64,000 bases of DNA. Source: Colwellia sp. MB02u-6 (GTDB lineage Bacteria > Pseudomonadota > Gammaproteobacteria > Enterobacterales > Alteromonadaceae). A model generated the notes under the pieces. That model was not told where the DNA came from. It worked only from the letters and a program-made list of their open reading frames with translations, and did not search any database. Made by a program: the position numbers and the translations under genes. The stretch is from contig NZ_JACGVG010000038.1 of assembly GCF_014077095.1 (NCBI RefSeq), positions 124,001 through 188,000 of the forward strand, given 5' to 3'. Positions within the stretch are counted from its first letter, which is position 1, and each line of letters opens with the position of its first letter. Below, in pieces: positions 8,765-17,725 of this stretch.

Positions 8765-9772
8765 TTATAAACGTTCTAATACAGCTTGTGTGAAGTCTGA
8801 GGTGCCGTGTGTACCACCAAGATCTCGTGTTGTGCGATCGCCAGATTCGATAACTTCGGTTATAGCACGACGAATGTTATCCGCTTTATCAGCCATACCT
8901 AAGTATTCTAGCATTTGAATCGCAGCTAAAATAACTGAGGTAGGGTTTGCCAAATTTTTGCCCGCAATATCAGGCGCACTGCCATGAACCGCTTCAAATA
9001 TAGCACAGCCATTACCAATATTAGCGCCTGGTGCCATGCCTAAGCCACCCACTAAACCTGCACATAAATCTGACAATATATCGCCAAATAAATTTGTGGT
9101 CACAATAACATCGAACTGTTCAGGGTTCATGACTAGCTGCATACAACAGTTATCAACAATCATTTCTGTTGATTCAATTTGTGGGTAACGTGCGGCTACT
9201 TCACGGGCCACTTTGAGAAATAGGCCTGATGTTGACTTTAGGATGTTAGCTTTATGAACAGCAGTTACCTTTTTACGTCCTTCTTTTATCGCCGTTTCAT
9301 AAGCGAAAGTCACAATGCGTTCAGCACCTTCACGAGTGATAATACTTCTCGCTTCCGCTTGATTTCCGTCTTCTGAAACTGTTTGTCCTAGGCCCGAGTA
9401 CATACCTTCAGTATTTTCACGAATGGTAATGATATCAATATTTTCATAACGTGCTTTCGTGCCTTTAAATGACAACACAGGACGAACATTAGCATATAGT
9501 TGAAAATGCTTACGTAAGGTGACGTTAATCGATGTAAAACCTTCTCCTACAGGTGTCGTTAACGGACCTTTTATGGCAATTTTATTTTTTTCAATTAGTG
9601 CTAAGGTTGATTCTGGCACTAAGTCACCATGATTCTCCAATGCCGTGAGACCAGCGTCAGCATACTCATATTCAAAATTACAACCGGCTTTATCTAATAT
9701 TTTGATAGTTGCGTCGATAATGTCTGGACCTATGCCGTCACCTGGGATCACTGTTATGGTTTGTTTTGCCAT
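8765..9772 (-). CDS. Isocitrate dehydrogenase, short NAD-type
   Basis: Oxidative decarboxylation of isocitrate to 2-oxoglutarate in the TCA cycle. 335 residues is the short form related to mitochondrial NAD-dependent isocitrate dehydrogenase, not the roughly 416-residue E. coli Icd. Seen: ITVIPGDGIGPDIIDAT at the N-terminus, the substrate-binding INVTLRKHFQLYANVRP with its arginines, ITIRENTEGMYSG, the Lys of VTAVHKANILK, the metal-binding aspartates in VTTNLFGDILSDLCAGLVGGLGM and FEAVHGSAPDIAGK. Homoisocitrate or isopropylmalate dehydrogenase are alternatives in this superfamily, but the ENTEGMYSG and INVTLRK patterns favour isocitrate. Monocistronic, with its own terminator. Confidence 0.85.
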   Translation of the reverse strand: MAKQTITVIPGDGIGPDIIDATIKILDKAGCNFEYEYADAGLTALENHGDLVPESTLALIEKNKIAIKGPLTTPVGEGFTSINVTLRKHFQLYANVRPVLSFKGTKARYENIDIITIRENTEGMYSGLGQTVSEDGNQAEARSIITREGAERIVTFAYETAIKEGRKKVTAVHKANILKSTSGLFLKVAREVAARYPQIESTEMIVDNCCMQLVMNPEQFDVIVTTNLFGDILSDLCAGLVGGLGMAPGANIGNGCAIFEAVHGSAPDIAGKNLANPTSVILAAIQMLEYLGMADKADNIRRAITEVIESGDRTTRDLGGTHGTSDFTQAVLERL

Positions 9773-10257
9773 TGTTTAATTGCCTTTTGAGTATTGCTTT
9801 TTTGAATTGCGAGAATCATGATTTTTTGTTTAAATATAAAGCACTTACTAGCGAATATACTTGACCTGACACTGCGCTTATTGATTCAACCGAGTTAATT
9901 TCTGCAATTATAGCAACTAACCGAAGCAGTTAGTAAGTTTTACTGTAAAACTTTAGTCTAATTACTGTGCTATTAGGTTTTTAGTTGTTTGTAGGAGAAA
10001 AAAATCAAGGCTGGTGTTTATTGTTCTCAACTAAATTTGGGCTATTTAAATGAGCAGATGTGGGTAATAACTAAGTGGTATGGGTAGCGAGTATTATATT
10101 TAGTGCGGAACTTTAAAAATAAATATTTTTGTTAGTAATAAACGCGATATGAATGGTAGCTATCGGATTATATAAAATATGACTTATCAGGCTAGCTAAT
10201 ATGTTATTACTTTACTTTAAGTGCAGCCGTTGTGAAATATTGCTGAGATGTGTAGCG
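9773..10257. other. Intergenic region upstream of icd
   Basis: About 485 nt containing the leftward icd promoter and the 3' flank of the DUF3192 gene. AT-rich, no ORF worth calling and no clear stem-loop. Confidence 0.45.
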
Positions 10258-10635
10258 TTAAAACGCTTTAAACTGCTGATAAGCTGTTTTACCAATAGCG
10301 GTTAAAATACCATTTGTAAACAATAATGCGGTGCACTCATCTTGTGTAGTAATGCCGTCAGACTTTACATGTTGGGTACGATAAAAGCTGACTTGATATC
10401 TACTTTCGTTGACTATTTTTGCTTCGGTAATATCAGGACTACCTAGCTGTTCGATGGCACTATTAAAATTAAATTTCTTCAATTCAAGTTTAGCAATAAA
10501 TTGTTGATTGTAAGCTTCTCGGTCTTCCCATTGCATGTTTGCAGGGCTGTCATCGTAAAAGTTGACCACTAGTGTGACAAATATACCGTATGCTGCTAAG
10601 GCGACCAATACTATAGCAATAATCTTTTTATTCAC
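10258..10635 (-). CDS. DUF3192 family protein
   Basis: 125 residues: an N-terminal hydrophobic helix (KKIIAIVLVALAAYGIFVTLVV) that anchors or exports the protein, then a DUF3192 domain ending SDGITTQDECTALLFTNGILTAIG. GTG start at 10635 after an AAGGA ribosome binding site. It is paralogous to the lipoprotein at 15731-16078: both share a YR-T-H--KDG-TT-DECT-L-F-N--LTAI signature. Function unknown; probably periplasmic. Unlike its paralogue this copy has no lipobox cysteine. Confidence 0.75.
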   Translation of the reverse strand: MNKKIIAIVLVALAAYGIFVTLVVNFYDDSPANMQWEDREAYNQQFIAKLELKKFNFNSAIEQLGSPDITEAKIVNESRYQVSFYRTQHVKSDGITTQDECTALLFTNGILTAIGKTAYQQFKAF

Positions 10636-10857
10636 TTTTAATCCTTGAAGCTTTTTTAAATATTATTTTAGTGTTATTTAATATTATGCAGATGAAGCAA
10701 AATTATTTTTGAGTCATTAGTTACTGTTAACATTATTACTCATTATTAAGCTGTAAATAAAAGGTTAAGCTTTAAATAAAAATTATAATGAGTATTTTAG
10801 CACTTTTTAATGGCTATAGTGAAAATGACAGTAACAGCTTTCAATATTACCAGCTAG

Positions 10858-11679
10858 TTAACTGCTGGCAAGTGGATTTTTAAAGGGCAGCCTTATGTCT
10901 TTTAAATTAAACCCCAAAGGGATATCAATTTTTAATGTCAGTAGCTTGCGACTTAACGCAATTTGTTCATCATGTTGCAATAGCTTTTCACTGATGCTAC
11001 TTTTTAAGTCTTTAGCATTTAGTATACTTTTAATCGAGCCATACTGATTTAATAATTTTGCTGCGGTTACTTGACCTATGCCGGCTACGCCAGGAATTTT
11101 ATTAGTGTTATCACCAGTTAACGTCCACAAGTCCATTAATTTATCTGGTTTTACCGTGAACTTGTTAAGTACATATTCTTCATCTAAATAACGACGATTA
11201 AAATAGTCATAGACCTGTATGTTTGGGTTGAGTAGTGATAAAAAACACTTGTCTGTAGATACCACAGTTACATTTTGACCACGCAATGCAACCTTTATTG
11301 CCAAAGTTGCAATTAAATCATCAGCCTCGTCTGCTTCTGAAACTAAAGAGTCGACGTGGTGTTTCATAAAGCGGTCTTGAATATCAGTTAACTTGTCAGC
11401 CAAATGCTCGGGCATTTTTTTACGGCCTTTTTTATAGTCAGGATAAATATCATAGCGCCAACATGGCGCTTGAGAGTCAAACACTGTAAGCGCATGGCTA
11501 GGCTGTAATTGTTCAATAATTTTTTGTAAGGCTTGTTCACATGCTTTGGCGGTATTAAATAACACCTGTTGCTTGGTATTTTCAGCCAATTCATTGTTCA
11601 ACAAAAATGGTCGTTCTTGTACAGCATAAATTCGTCTGATTAAATTTAAGGCATCAATTAATACCAAATGGACTGTCAT
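10858..11679 (-). CDS. xni: Flap endonuclease Xni (ExoIX)
   Basis: Structure-specific 5' nuclease related to the 5'-3' exonuclease domain of DNA polymerase I. Seen: VHLVLIDALNLIRRIYAVQ with the first metal-binding Asp, AVFDSQAPCWRYDIYPDYKKGRKKMPE, SEADEADDLIATLA and VVSTDKCFLSLL in the metal site, and the helix-hairpin-helix LTGDNTNKIPGVAGIGQVTAAKLLNQYGS. 273 residues, slightly longer than E. coli Xni (251). It follows ppnN by 5 nt and is in an operon with it. E. coli has sdaC and sdaB between these two genes; here they are absent. Confidence 0.92.
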   Translation of the reverse strand: MTVHLVLIDALNLIRRIYAVQERPFLLNNELAENTKQQVLFNTAKACEQALQKIIEQLQPSHALTVFDSQAPCWRYDIYPDYKKGRKKMPEHLADKLTDIQDRFMKHHVDSLVSEADEADDLIATLAIKVALRGQNVTVVSTDKCFLSLLNPNIQVYDYFNRRYLDEEYVLNKFTVKPDKLMDLWTLTGDNTNKIPGVAGIGQVTAAKLLNQYGSIKSILNAKDLKSSISEKLLQHDEQIALSRKLLTLKIDIPLGFNLKDIRLPFKNPLASS

Positions 11680-11684
11680 AAAAT

Positions 11685-13025
11685 TTAACCTTCAATGACT
11701 GTATAACAAGGAATGTATTTACTACCAGGTAGCTTCATTCTTTGTTGTTCGACGAAAGAATTTAATAGTGTGTCCATTAATGCCATCATCTTACTATCAC
11801 CACTTATTTTAAACGGCCCGTTTTTTCGGATTGCTTTTATGCCACTGGCTTTGACATTACCGGCAACAATACCAGAAAAAGCCCGACGCAAATTGGCGGC
11901 TAATGACGCTATACTTTGGTCATAATGTAAGTTTAATGAGGCCATGTTTTTGTGATCAGGCTCGAACGGCTGTTGAAATTCAGTTTCAATGACTAATGAC
12001 CAATTAAAATGATAAGAGTCACCGGTTAATTTTCGATGTGCGACCACTTCTTCTGTGCTTAATTTAAAGGTTTTTGCCACTTGTTCAGGGTCATCAATAA
12101 TAATTTTATAGAGTTGCTGTGCTGATTCACCAAGTGTGTTGGCGATAAAAGTGTCAATTTTGTGAAAATATTCCGCACTTTCAATGGGCCCAGTTAAAAT
12201 AATAGGCAATTTTTGTAACTGGTTTTTTGGATGTAGCATAATACCTAAAATATAAAGCAACTCCTCTGCTGTACCTGCACCACCAGGAAATATAATAATA
12301 CCATGTGACATACGCACAAAAGCTTCCAAGCGCTTTTCAATATCGGGCATAATGACTAATTCATTAACGATAGGGTTTGGTGGCTCTGCTGCAATAATAC
12401 TAGGTTCAGTTAATCCTATATAGCGGCCAGTTGCGTTGCGTTGCTTGGCATGACCAAAGGTTGCTCCCTTCATTGGCCCTTTCATCGCGCCAGGCCCACA
12501 ACCTGTACAAATATTAAAACCACGCAAACCCAGGTGATAACCTACCTGTTTGGTATATTGATACTCGGTACTATTAATCGAATGTCCACCCCAGCAAGTG
12601 ATCAAATTAGGTGAGCTGTTAGGAATTATCGCGTTGGCATTGCGTAACATATCAAAAATAACATTAGTCACACTGTCGACGTCTTTAGTGCTGTAACAAT
12701 CACCAATAAATAATATATCGCGCAACACTGCCGAAAGGTGCTCTTGAATACCCTTGATAATAATACCGTCGACAAAAGCATGTTCGGGCGGGTTATCTAA
12801 GGCTAATTTAACACCACGCTCACGCCTTAATACTTTAATTTGAAAGTCTAAAAATTGTTGGTATATATCTTCAGCATTATCTGTATGACTGCCGGCATTG
12901 AGTACAGCTAACGAACAATTACGATAGAGATTATAGAGTTCACTGGTGGCGGATTGTTGTAAACGGTCAACTTCTGCTTGAGACAGTAAATTCATTTTGC
13001 CAACAGGATTAATTTGAGTATGCAT
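11685..13025 (-). CDS. ppnN: Nucleotide 5'-monophosphate nucleosidase PpnN
   Basis: Cleaves purine and pyrimidine nucleoside monophosphates to base plus ribose 5-phosphate; the E. coli enzyme is stimulated by (p)ppGpp. Seen: an N-terminal domain, [60 protein letters not shown] and the LOG-type motif [10 protein letters not shown] near residue 250. 446 residues against 454 for E. coli YgdH/PpnN. It lies between queF and xni, as in E. coli apart from the missing sda genes. ATG at 13025. Confidence 0.93.
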   Translation of the reverse strand: MHTQINPVGKMNLLSQAEVDRLQQSATSELYNLYRNCSLAVLNAGSHTDNAEDIYQQFLDFQIKVLRRERGVKLALDNPPEHAFVDGIIIKGIQEHLSAVLRDILFIGDCYSTKDVDSVTNVIFDMLRNANAIIPNSSPNLITCWGGHSINSTEYQYTKQVGYHLGLRGFNICTGCGPGAMKGPMKGATFGHAKQRNATGRYIGLTEPSIIAAEPPNPIVNELVIMPDIEKRLEAFVRMSHGIIIFPGGAGTAEELLYILGIMLHPKNQLQKLPIILTGPIESAEYFHKIDTFIANTLGESAQQLYKIIIDDPEQVAKTFKLSTEEVVAHRKLTGDSYHFNWSLVIETEFQQPFEPDHKNMASLNLHYDQSIASLAANLRRAFSGIVAGNVKASGIKAIRKNGPFKISGDSKMMALMDTLLNSFVEQQRMKLPGSKYIPCYTVIEG

Positions 13026-13672
13026 AAAGGTACTTCCTCGTGCTGATTATTATCCGTAAAGAACGCCGTCTTTCTAGCTTGATAGCATGTTCAAATACGG
13101 TGATTTGTAAAAATCAAAGGTAGACTTGTCACCTTTTTACCTAATATATTGAGCTTGTTTACCACAGTGGATTTATCGAGATTATTCAACAAATTTTTTG
13201 TCACCATAACGGCCAATAAAAGCACCTTTGGCCATAACACTTGTTAAGATAAAGGGTGTTGGTTTTTTGCTAAACTAGTGAGTTTTTTAGTATATATTTT
13301 AAGTTGATTAATTTATTATTTAACTGTAGGTCATTGTGTTTGCAAGCGTGTAACAATCTATCATCAAGTTGTTCAACAATGCTGCTAGTGCGCCAAGAGT
13401 GCATCGCGGTATCAAATAGATATTATAAAAAACTAATAGTTATTTTCGCTATAAAGCTTTCACTCATAAAATTTCAGCCATAAAAAAAAGTCTTTAAAAT
13501 ATACTTATTGAATGGAAACAATAGCACTACGTATGTTTGAAACTATTGCTTTTACATCAAGGCTAAAGCAATAGTTTATTGTCATATGATAATAATAAAC
13601 ACAACCATATAAAAAGCCAGTATAAGTGTATATCTAATAACTGACTGCTTAAAAACTACACATTGTGATGGC
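13026..13672. other. Long intergenic region between queF and ppnN
   Basis: About 650 nt with no ORF of note. It contains the ppnN promoter on the minus strand and a strong isolated hairpin at 13540-13577. No transposase remnant recognised. Confidence 0.5.
13540..13577. repeat. 13-bp perfect inverted repeat (hairpin)
   Basis: AAACTATTGCTTT and its exact complement are separated by 12 nt. No T-run follows on either strand, so it is not a textbook terminator. It sits about 95 nt beyond the queF stop codon and may define the 3' end of that transcript. Confidence 0.6.
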
Positions 13673-14524
13673 TTATTGTCGTAGTGTTCTTAATTTAGGC
13701 GTTTTTGTTTTGCTTGTTGAGCGAAAGGGATTAATGTCTAAGCCGCCTCTGCGGGTATATCGAGCAAAAACTGTTAGGTATTCAATCTCAGAAAAACGCT
13801 TGAGGTCACAAAAAATTCGCTCAACACATTGCTCATGAAATTCATTATGCTGGCGAAACGAAATCAAATATTTTAATAAAGTTTCATGACAAATTTGTTT
13901 ACCACTGTATTCAATATAAACACTTGCCCAGTCAGGTTGATTAGTGATTAAGCAATTTGACTTTAATAAATGACAAACTAAATATTCAGTCACAACATCC
14001 GCTTGAGCATGGTTGATATTTTTCAGTATTTCAGGAGTAAGTTGGTAATGACTTACTTCAATGTCTAACTCGTCTATACATAATGCGCTATCAAGTTGTA
14101 TAGCGAGTGCTGGACAGTTATTGACAGGAAAAAGTTTAACATCAGCACTAGCGCCAGCGGTAGCTGATAAGTCTTTTATTAATGCAGACTCTACACTTTG
14201 CCATGAGGAGAATCTAGTCTGATTAAAACTGTTTAAATACAGCTTAAAGGACTTTGATTCAACAATGTTTGGGCTGGTACATGGAAAACTAAATTCAGCC
14301 ACCGCAACAACAGGCTTTCCCTTATCATTTAACCATGACAACTCATAGCCATACCAAACATCTTCACCTTTAAACGGCAGGTTGTTTGTGGTTAAACCTA
14401 AACTATCTCTATTTAAGCTCCTAGGTACCGCTTGTAGTAATTCTGGGGTATATTGGCTGCAATAGCTTGTTACTTGTCCAAGCGTTAACTTGCTTAACGC
14501 TTTTGCGTTTGTATAAATGCTCAT
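13673..14524 (-). CDS. queF: NADPH-dependent 7-cyano-7-deazaguanine reductase QueF
   Basis: Reduces preQ0 to preQ1 in queuosine biosynthesis. This is the long, two-domain (YqcD-type) form: 283 residues against 282 in E. coli. Seen: the N-terminal T-fold half containing ESKSFKLYLNSFNQTRF, then the catalytic half with the Cys of LKSNCLITNQPDWASVYIEY, the substrate-binding FRQHNEFHEQCVERIF and the C-terminal ARYTRRGGLDINPFRS. Divergent from syd across a 71-nt gap, the same pairing as in E. coli. Confidence 0.95.
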   Translation of the reverse strand: MSIYTNAKALSKLTLGQVTSYCSQYTPELLQAVPRSLNRDSLGLTTNNLPFKGEDVWYGYELSWLNDKGKPVVAVAEFSFPCTSPNIVESKSFKLYLNSFNQTRFSSWQSVESALIKDLSATAGASADVKLFPVNNCPALAIQLDSALCIDELDIEVSHYQLTPEILKNINHAQADVVTEYLVCHLLKSNCLITNQPDWASVYIEYSGKQICHETLLKYLISFRQHNEFHEQCVERIFCDLKRFSEIEYLTVFARYTRRGGLDINPFRSTSKTKTPKLRTLRQ

Positions 14525-14595
14525 TTTTGCGTAACTTCTTCTCTGGTTGTAACAAGGTTGAAATCTTTCTCTATTTTATAGGAATTAACTGCTAG

Positions 14596-15180
14596 ATGAA
14601 AATATCAAATCACTCTCTTAATGAACTCGTATGGAAATTTTCTCAAGATTACTTACAAGCATACCAAGATAGGTTTCAACATTTACCTATTACCCAGAAA
14701 GATGAAGACTGGTCATCGCCTTGTGAGCAAGGTGTGCATGAAGAAAGTTTTTCTTTATGGCATCCAATAAAAATAGCACAAGTGCTAACGTTTGATAATG
14801 TTGAAGCGGCCTTGGAAGTCAAACTTCATGCTGACATTAAAGACTATTTTACCACTATTTATAGTGACAGCCTAGACGCCAGTTGCGTAGAAGGTGATTT
14901 GTCATTGTTATTTGCATGGAGCGAAAAAGACTTTGCTCGTTTACAAGAAAATATTATTGGCCATATTTTAATGAAAACAAAATTAAAACAAAAGCTAACG
15001 ATATTTTTTGCGCTTACTGATGATGACGACCATATTATTTCATTAGACAATGACACCGGCTCAGTTTGGGTGGAAAAAGTGGGCCGTGAGCCACATAAAA
15101 AAATAGCAGAGACACTGGCTGAATTTATGTCGCAACTTACGCCAAGGATACCGCCAACCAGTATTGAAAATGCTCAGTAA
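14596..15180 (+). CDS. syd: SecY-interacting protein Syd
   Basis: Peripheral cytoplasmic-face protein that binds SecY and has a quality-control role in the Sec translocon. 194 residues (E. coli 181). Seen: the family segments YTTIYSDSLDASCVEGDL, LLFAWSEKDFARLQENIIGH and SLDNDTGSVWVEKVGREPHKKIAETLAEFMSQLTP, all matching the E. coli protein as I remember it. Divergent from queF. Confidence 0.93.
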   Translation: MKISNHSLNELVWKFSQDYLQAYQDRFQHLPITQKDEDWSSPCEQGVHEESFSLWHPIKIAQVLTFDNVEAALEVKLHADIKDYFTTIYSDSLDASCVEGDLSLLFAWSEKDFARLQENIIGHILMKTKLKQKLTIFFALTDDDDHIISLDNDTGSVWVEKVGREPHKKIAETLAEFMSQLTPRIPPTSIENAQ

Positions 15181-15233
15181 ACTGTAAATTTCTCAAACAT
15201 TATAATGATTTTTTGGCAGTACTGAGCATAAGA

Positions 15234-15557
15234 TTAGCTGTTTTTTTGATGGTCTAACAATTGCTTTAGCTGCTGCTTTAATTCAGTTATCTCCTGCTGC
15301 ATTGGCGCTAAAGCATTTGCTATGAGTAAGTTTATTTCTGTGTTGTTAGGTTTTGCTTCAGTTGAGATTTTGGTGGTTATTTCTTGATGTTGAGTACCTA
15401 TAAAGTTTGGCTCGTGGTGCCAGTTTTTTAAAGCTGAAATTATTTGTGGCAAAGGTACGGTTTGATTAAGCTGACTTTTAATCAATGCCACACTGGGCAC
15501 TTTACCTTCATTGGCTAACTTGTTGGCGACGATGGAAATTTCATCAGATATAGTCAT
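15234..15557 (-). CDS. Hypothetical protein with KfrA-like N-terminus and C-terminal coiled coil
   Basis: 107 residues. The first 50 (ISIVANKLANEGKVPSVALI and following) resemble the helix-turn-helix start of KfrA-type DNA-binding proteins, where a short domain reads variations on LV..G..PSV..VR. A low-complexity T/K/N linker follows, then a short coiled coil MQQEITELKQQLKQLLDHQ. It converges on syd. A nucleic-acid-binding role is only a suggestion from the N-terminal pattern. Confidence 0.6.
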   Translation of the reverse strand: MTISDEISIVANKLANEGKVPSVALIKSQLNQTVPLPQIISALKNWHHEPNFIGTQHQEITTKISTEAKPNNTEINLLIANALAPMQQEITELKQQLKQLLDHQKNS

Positions 15558-15730
15558 AACGCATAACTCAGGTGTTAAAGAAACAATATTTTAGCGAAAA
15601 ACACTAACGCTGTCTCGCTTTGTTTTTAATTCTTTTATTTATAGTTAATATAATCAGATGGTTACGGAATTGGTTTGGTATTTGCAGTTAGTCTTATCAA
15701 ACTCATTACTTTTGATAAGAGAAAAATAAA

Positions 15731-16078
15731 ATGAAACAAACGTTATTAGCACTAATCGTTATTGCGCCGTTAACCTTGACTTTAACCGGTTGCGTTATTG
15801 CCGTTGGTGGCGAAGATGGTCACTCGATTTCTGGCGATTTTGATGATAGAGAATATGAAAATAGAAAGAAAATCGCGGGTATACAATTAAACACCACGTT
15901 TGCTGATGTTTCTCGTGTAATGGGCGTAGCTGATTTTAATGAAACTTATTTCGATGATGGAAAAACGGTTAATGTGGTTTATTTTCGTACACATCGTTTG
16001 CATAAAGATGGTTTAACAACGAAAGATGAGTGTACAAAGTTAGTGTTTGTTAATAATGAATTAACTGCCATAGAGTAA
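15731..16078 (+). CDS. DUF3192 lipoprotein
   Basis: 115 residues. Seen: a lipoprotein signal with lipobox LTGC at residues 18-21, then an acidic linker and a DUF3192 domain ending HKDGLTTKDECTKLVFVNNELTAI. The Gly after the lipid-modified Cys region and the absence of Asp at +2 (Val instead) suggest outer-membrane sorting by the usual rule. Paralogue of the gene at 10258-10635. Upstream there is an inverted repeat CTTATCAAA...TTTTGATAAG (15693-15720) that would fold in the leader just before the ribosome binding site. Function unknown. Confidence 0.8.
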   Translation: MKQTLLALIVIAPLTLTLTGCVIAVGGEDGHSISGDFDDREYENRKKIAGIQLNTTFADVSRVMGVADFNETYFDDGKTVNVVYFRTHRLHKDGLTTKDECTKLVFVNNELTAIE

Positions 16079-16130
16079 GGTTGATAACCAGTGGTGTGTT
16101 GATCGGGCTTAGTATCTCGAAGGTATGAGA

Positions 16131-16160
16131 AGAGGGCGATATCAATAGATATCGCCCTCT
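16131..16160. terminator. Perfect 13-bp hairpin between convergent genes
   Basis: AGAGGGCGATATC and its complement flank a 4-nt AATA loop. It lies 52 nt after the DUF3192 stop and about 80 nt beyond the DUF3300 stop, where a bidirectional terminator is expected. The T-tract is weak on the plus strand (TTAGTTTT). Confidence 0.65.
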
Positions 16161-16239
16161 TTAGTTTTATAAAAGTAACATTTTTAGCCTCGACTAACCC
16201 TGTGATTAACGACCCGCTTGGATAAACAGCAGAGGTAAA

Positions 16240-17559
16240 TTAGTTATGCCGCTTTGCTCTGTTTTGATGTGTTCTGCTACCACTGTTTTTTTGGCGACGA
16301 GTTACCTTGGCATTTGAACGCGTATGCACGCTTTTATCACTTGCTGAAGTTGGGCGCTTTTGGTAAGTTTTTTTAGGTGTTTTTACAGCGTTAATATAAC
16401 TTTTTTTAGTACGGTCTCTATTCGTTATTACTTGATCTCTTTGGCTATAACTGTCTTTTTTTATATTTTTTTTAAGCGGATTTTTATTGATTTTTACCGC
16501 TCGATTAACCTGCAATTTATGCTTCAGGCTTTTATTTTTACTGTGGATATATTCATTACTGGGGTGTTCAGTACGGAGTTTATTCTTATTAACAAAAGGT
16601 CTTTGTTTGGTACGTAAAACTTTATTTTTTTGCACACTAGGTGTGTGACTGCGATATTTCTTCTGTATATTGGATGTGCGATACGCTACGCCTTTTCTAT
16701 GGCGAGGGTTATGATGCCAACGTTTTACCTGATAACTGGTAGACACTTTTTTATTACTATGGTGTTTGTAATATCGAGACTTGTGATGATTAACAACCAC
16801 ATGACGATTACTCCAGTGTACGGCACCAAAGAATAGTCCAACAGTCAGGTGAACAGGGTTATGCCAATAATACGCGCCATGATGCGAAGCATAGTGCACA
16901 GGGTGGTGCCAAAAAATGGGCGGATAACGCGACCAGCGCCAATCGCCATAAACGACTCGAGTATCGTAATAAGGCACATAAATGATATCAGGCTGTTTTG
17001 ACTCTATGATTATTGTTTGGCTTTTTCGAACAACCTTGACGTTTCTGATATTTTCAAGGTTACCTGCTTGATCTGCTTGTTGGCGCAATTTTTGTACACT
17101 GGCAAGCACCTGTGCTTCATCTTGTAAAAAAGCATCACCTAAGCCAGTCATCCAATGTAAATCTTCACTTAATTTTTTAAGTATCTTTGGAAAAGGTAAT
17201 AGGGCTTTAACGCTGGGATCCCAATCTTTGTCTTCTGCGGCATCAGCAATTGCTTGAGTGCTTAGCAGGTTATTTTTATTTAACCATCGCTCGGCGTCAA
17301 CAACTTCAATAGGATAAGTTGTAGCAATAAGAATGTGGCTAAGCAATGGGTCTGGATATAATGCTATGGGTGCTAACATTTGTGCTAACTCAGCATCAGT
17401 AAAGTGATGGGCTTGCTCCGTTAAGCTGGTTTCAATGCTTGACTCATAGAAAGTTACACTGGTGTTGTCAGCGGTAAAACCAAGGGTTGAAAACACCAAG
17501 GCGCTTGATAAAAATAGCATTAAATAAATCAGTGAGTTTTTAAAGTTAACTTTTTGCAT
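16240..17559 (-). CDS. DUF3300 protein with basic C-terminal tail
   Basis: Exported protein of 439 residues. ATG at 17559 is chosen because AAGGA lies just upstream; a longer frame to 17595 has none. Signal peptide in the first 30 residues, then the DUF3300 core FTDAELAQMLAPIALYPDPLLSHILIATTYPIEVVDAERW and DKDWDPSVKALLPFPKILKKLSEDLHWMTGLGDAFL. From about residue 220 the chain becomes Tyr/His/Trp-rich and then strongly basic (Lys, Arg, His), like other DUF3300 proteins. Function unknown. It follows the histidine kinase gene but has its own promoter with a direct-repeat operator (17666-17699), so it is a candidate target of the neighbouring two-component system. Confidence 0.85.
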   Translation of the reverse strand: MQKVNFKNSLIYLMLFLSSALVFSTLGFTADNTSVTFYESSIETSLTEQAHHFTDAELAQMLAPIALYPDPLLSHILIATTYPIEVVDAERWLNKNNLLSTQAIADAAEDKDWDPSVKALLPFPKILKKLSEDLHWMTGLGDAFLQDEAQVLASVQKLRQQADQAGNLENIRNVKVVRKSQTIIIESKQPDIIYVPYYDTRVVYGDWRWSRYPPIFWHHPVHYASHHGAYYWHNPVHLTVGLFFGAVHWSNRHVVVNHHKSRYYKHHSNKKVSTSYQVKRWHHNPRHRKGVAYRTSNIQKKYRSHTPSVQKNKVLRTKQRPFVNKNKLRTEHPSNEYIHSKNKSLKHKLQVNRAVKINKNPLKKNIKKDSYSQRDQVITNRDRTKKSYINAVKTPKKTYQKRPTSASDKSVHTRSNAKVTRRQKNSGSRTHQNRAKRHN

Positions 17560-17665
17560 CTTACTATTCCTTAATACGGATGATTGAAAAGCCACCTATG
17601 TTCATAGCTTAACGGTAAATAGCTAATGTAAAGTAGCTGAGGTGACTTTTTAAATTATGCTAGCA

Positions 17666-17699
17666 ATATTAACTGCGGTAAACTGAACGCTAGCTGAAT
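17666..17699 (-). promoter_or_regulatory. PhoP-type operator and -10 box of the DUF3300 gene
   Basis: On the minus strand: ATTCAG (17699-17694), 5 nt, GTTCAG (17688-17683), 11 nt, then TAATAT (17671-17666). The hexamer-5-hexamer direct repeat placed 11 nt before the -10 is the classical activating layout for PhoP-like OmpR-family regulators. Predicted start near 17659, leader about 100 nt. Two other promoters in this locus share the layout exactly. Confidence 0.75.
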
Positions 17700-17725
17700 C
17701 GAGTGCTTATTGGGCTAGTTAAATT

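Noticed and set aside
16360-16836. Two plus-strand open frames of 85 and 68 codons
   Set aside because: They are antisense shadows of the Lys/Arg-rich tail of the DUF3300 gene, which leaves few stop codons on the other strand.
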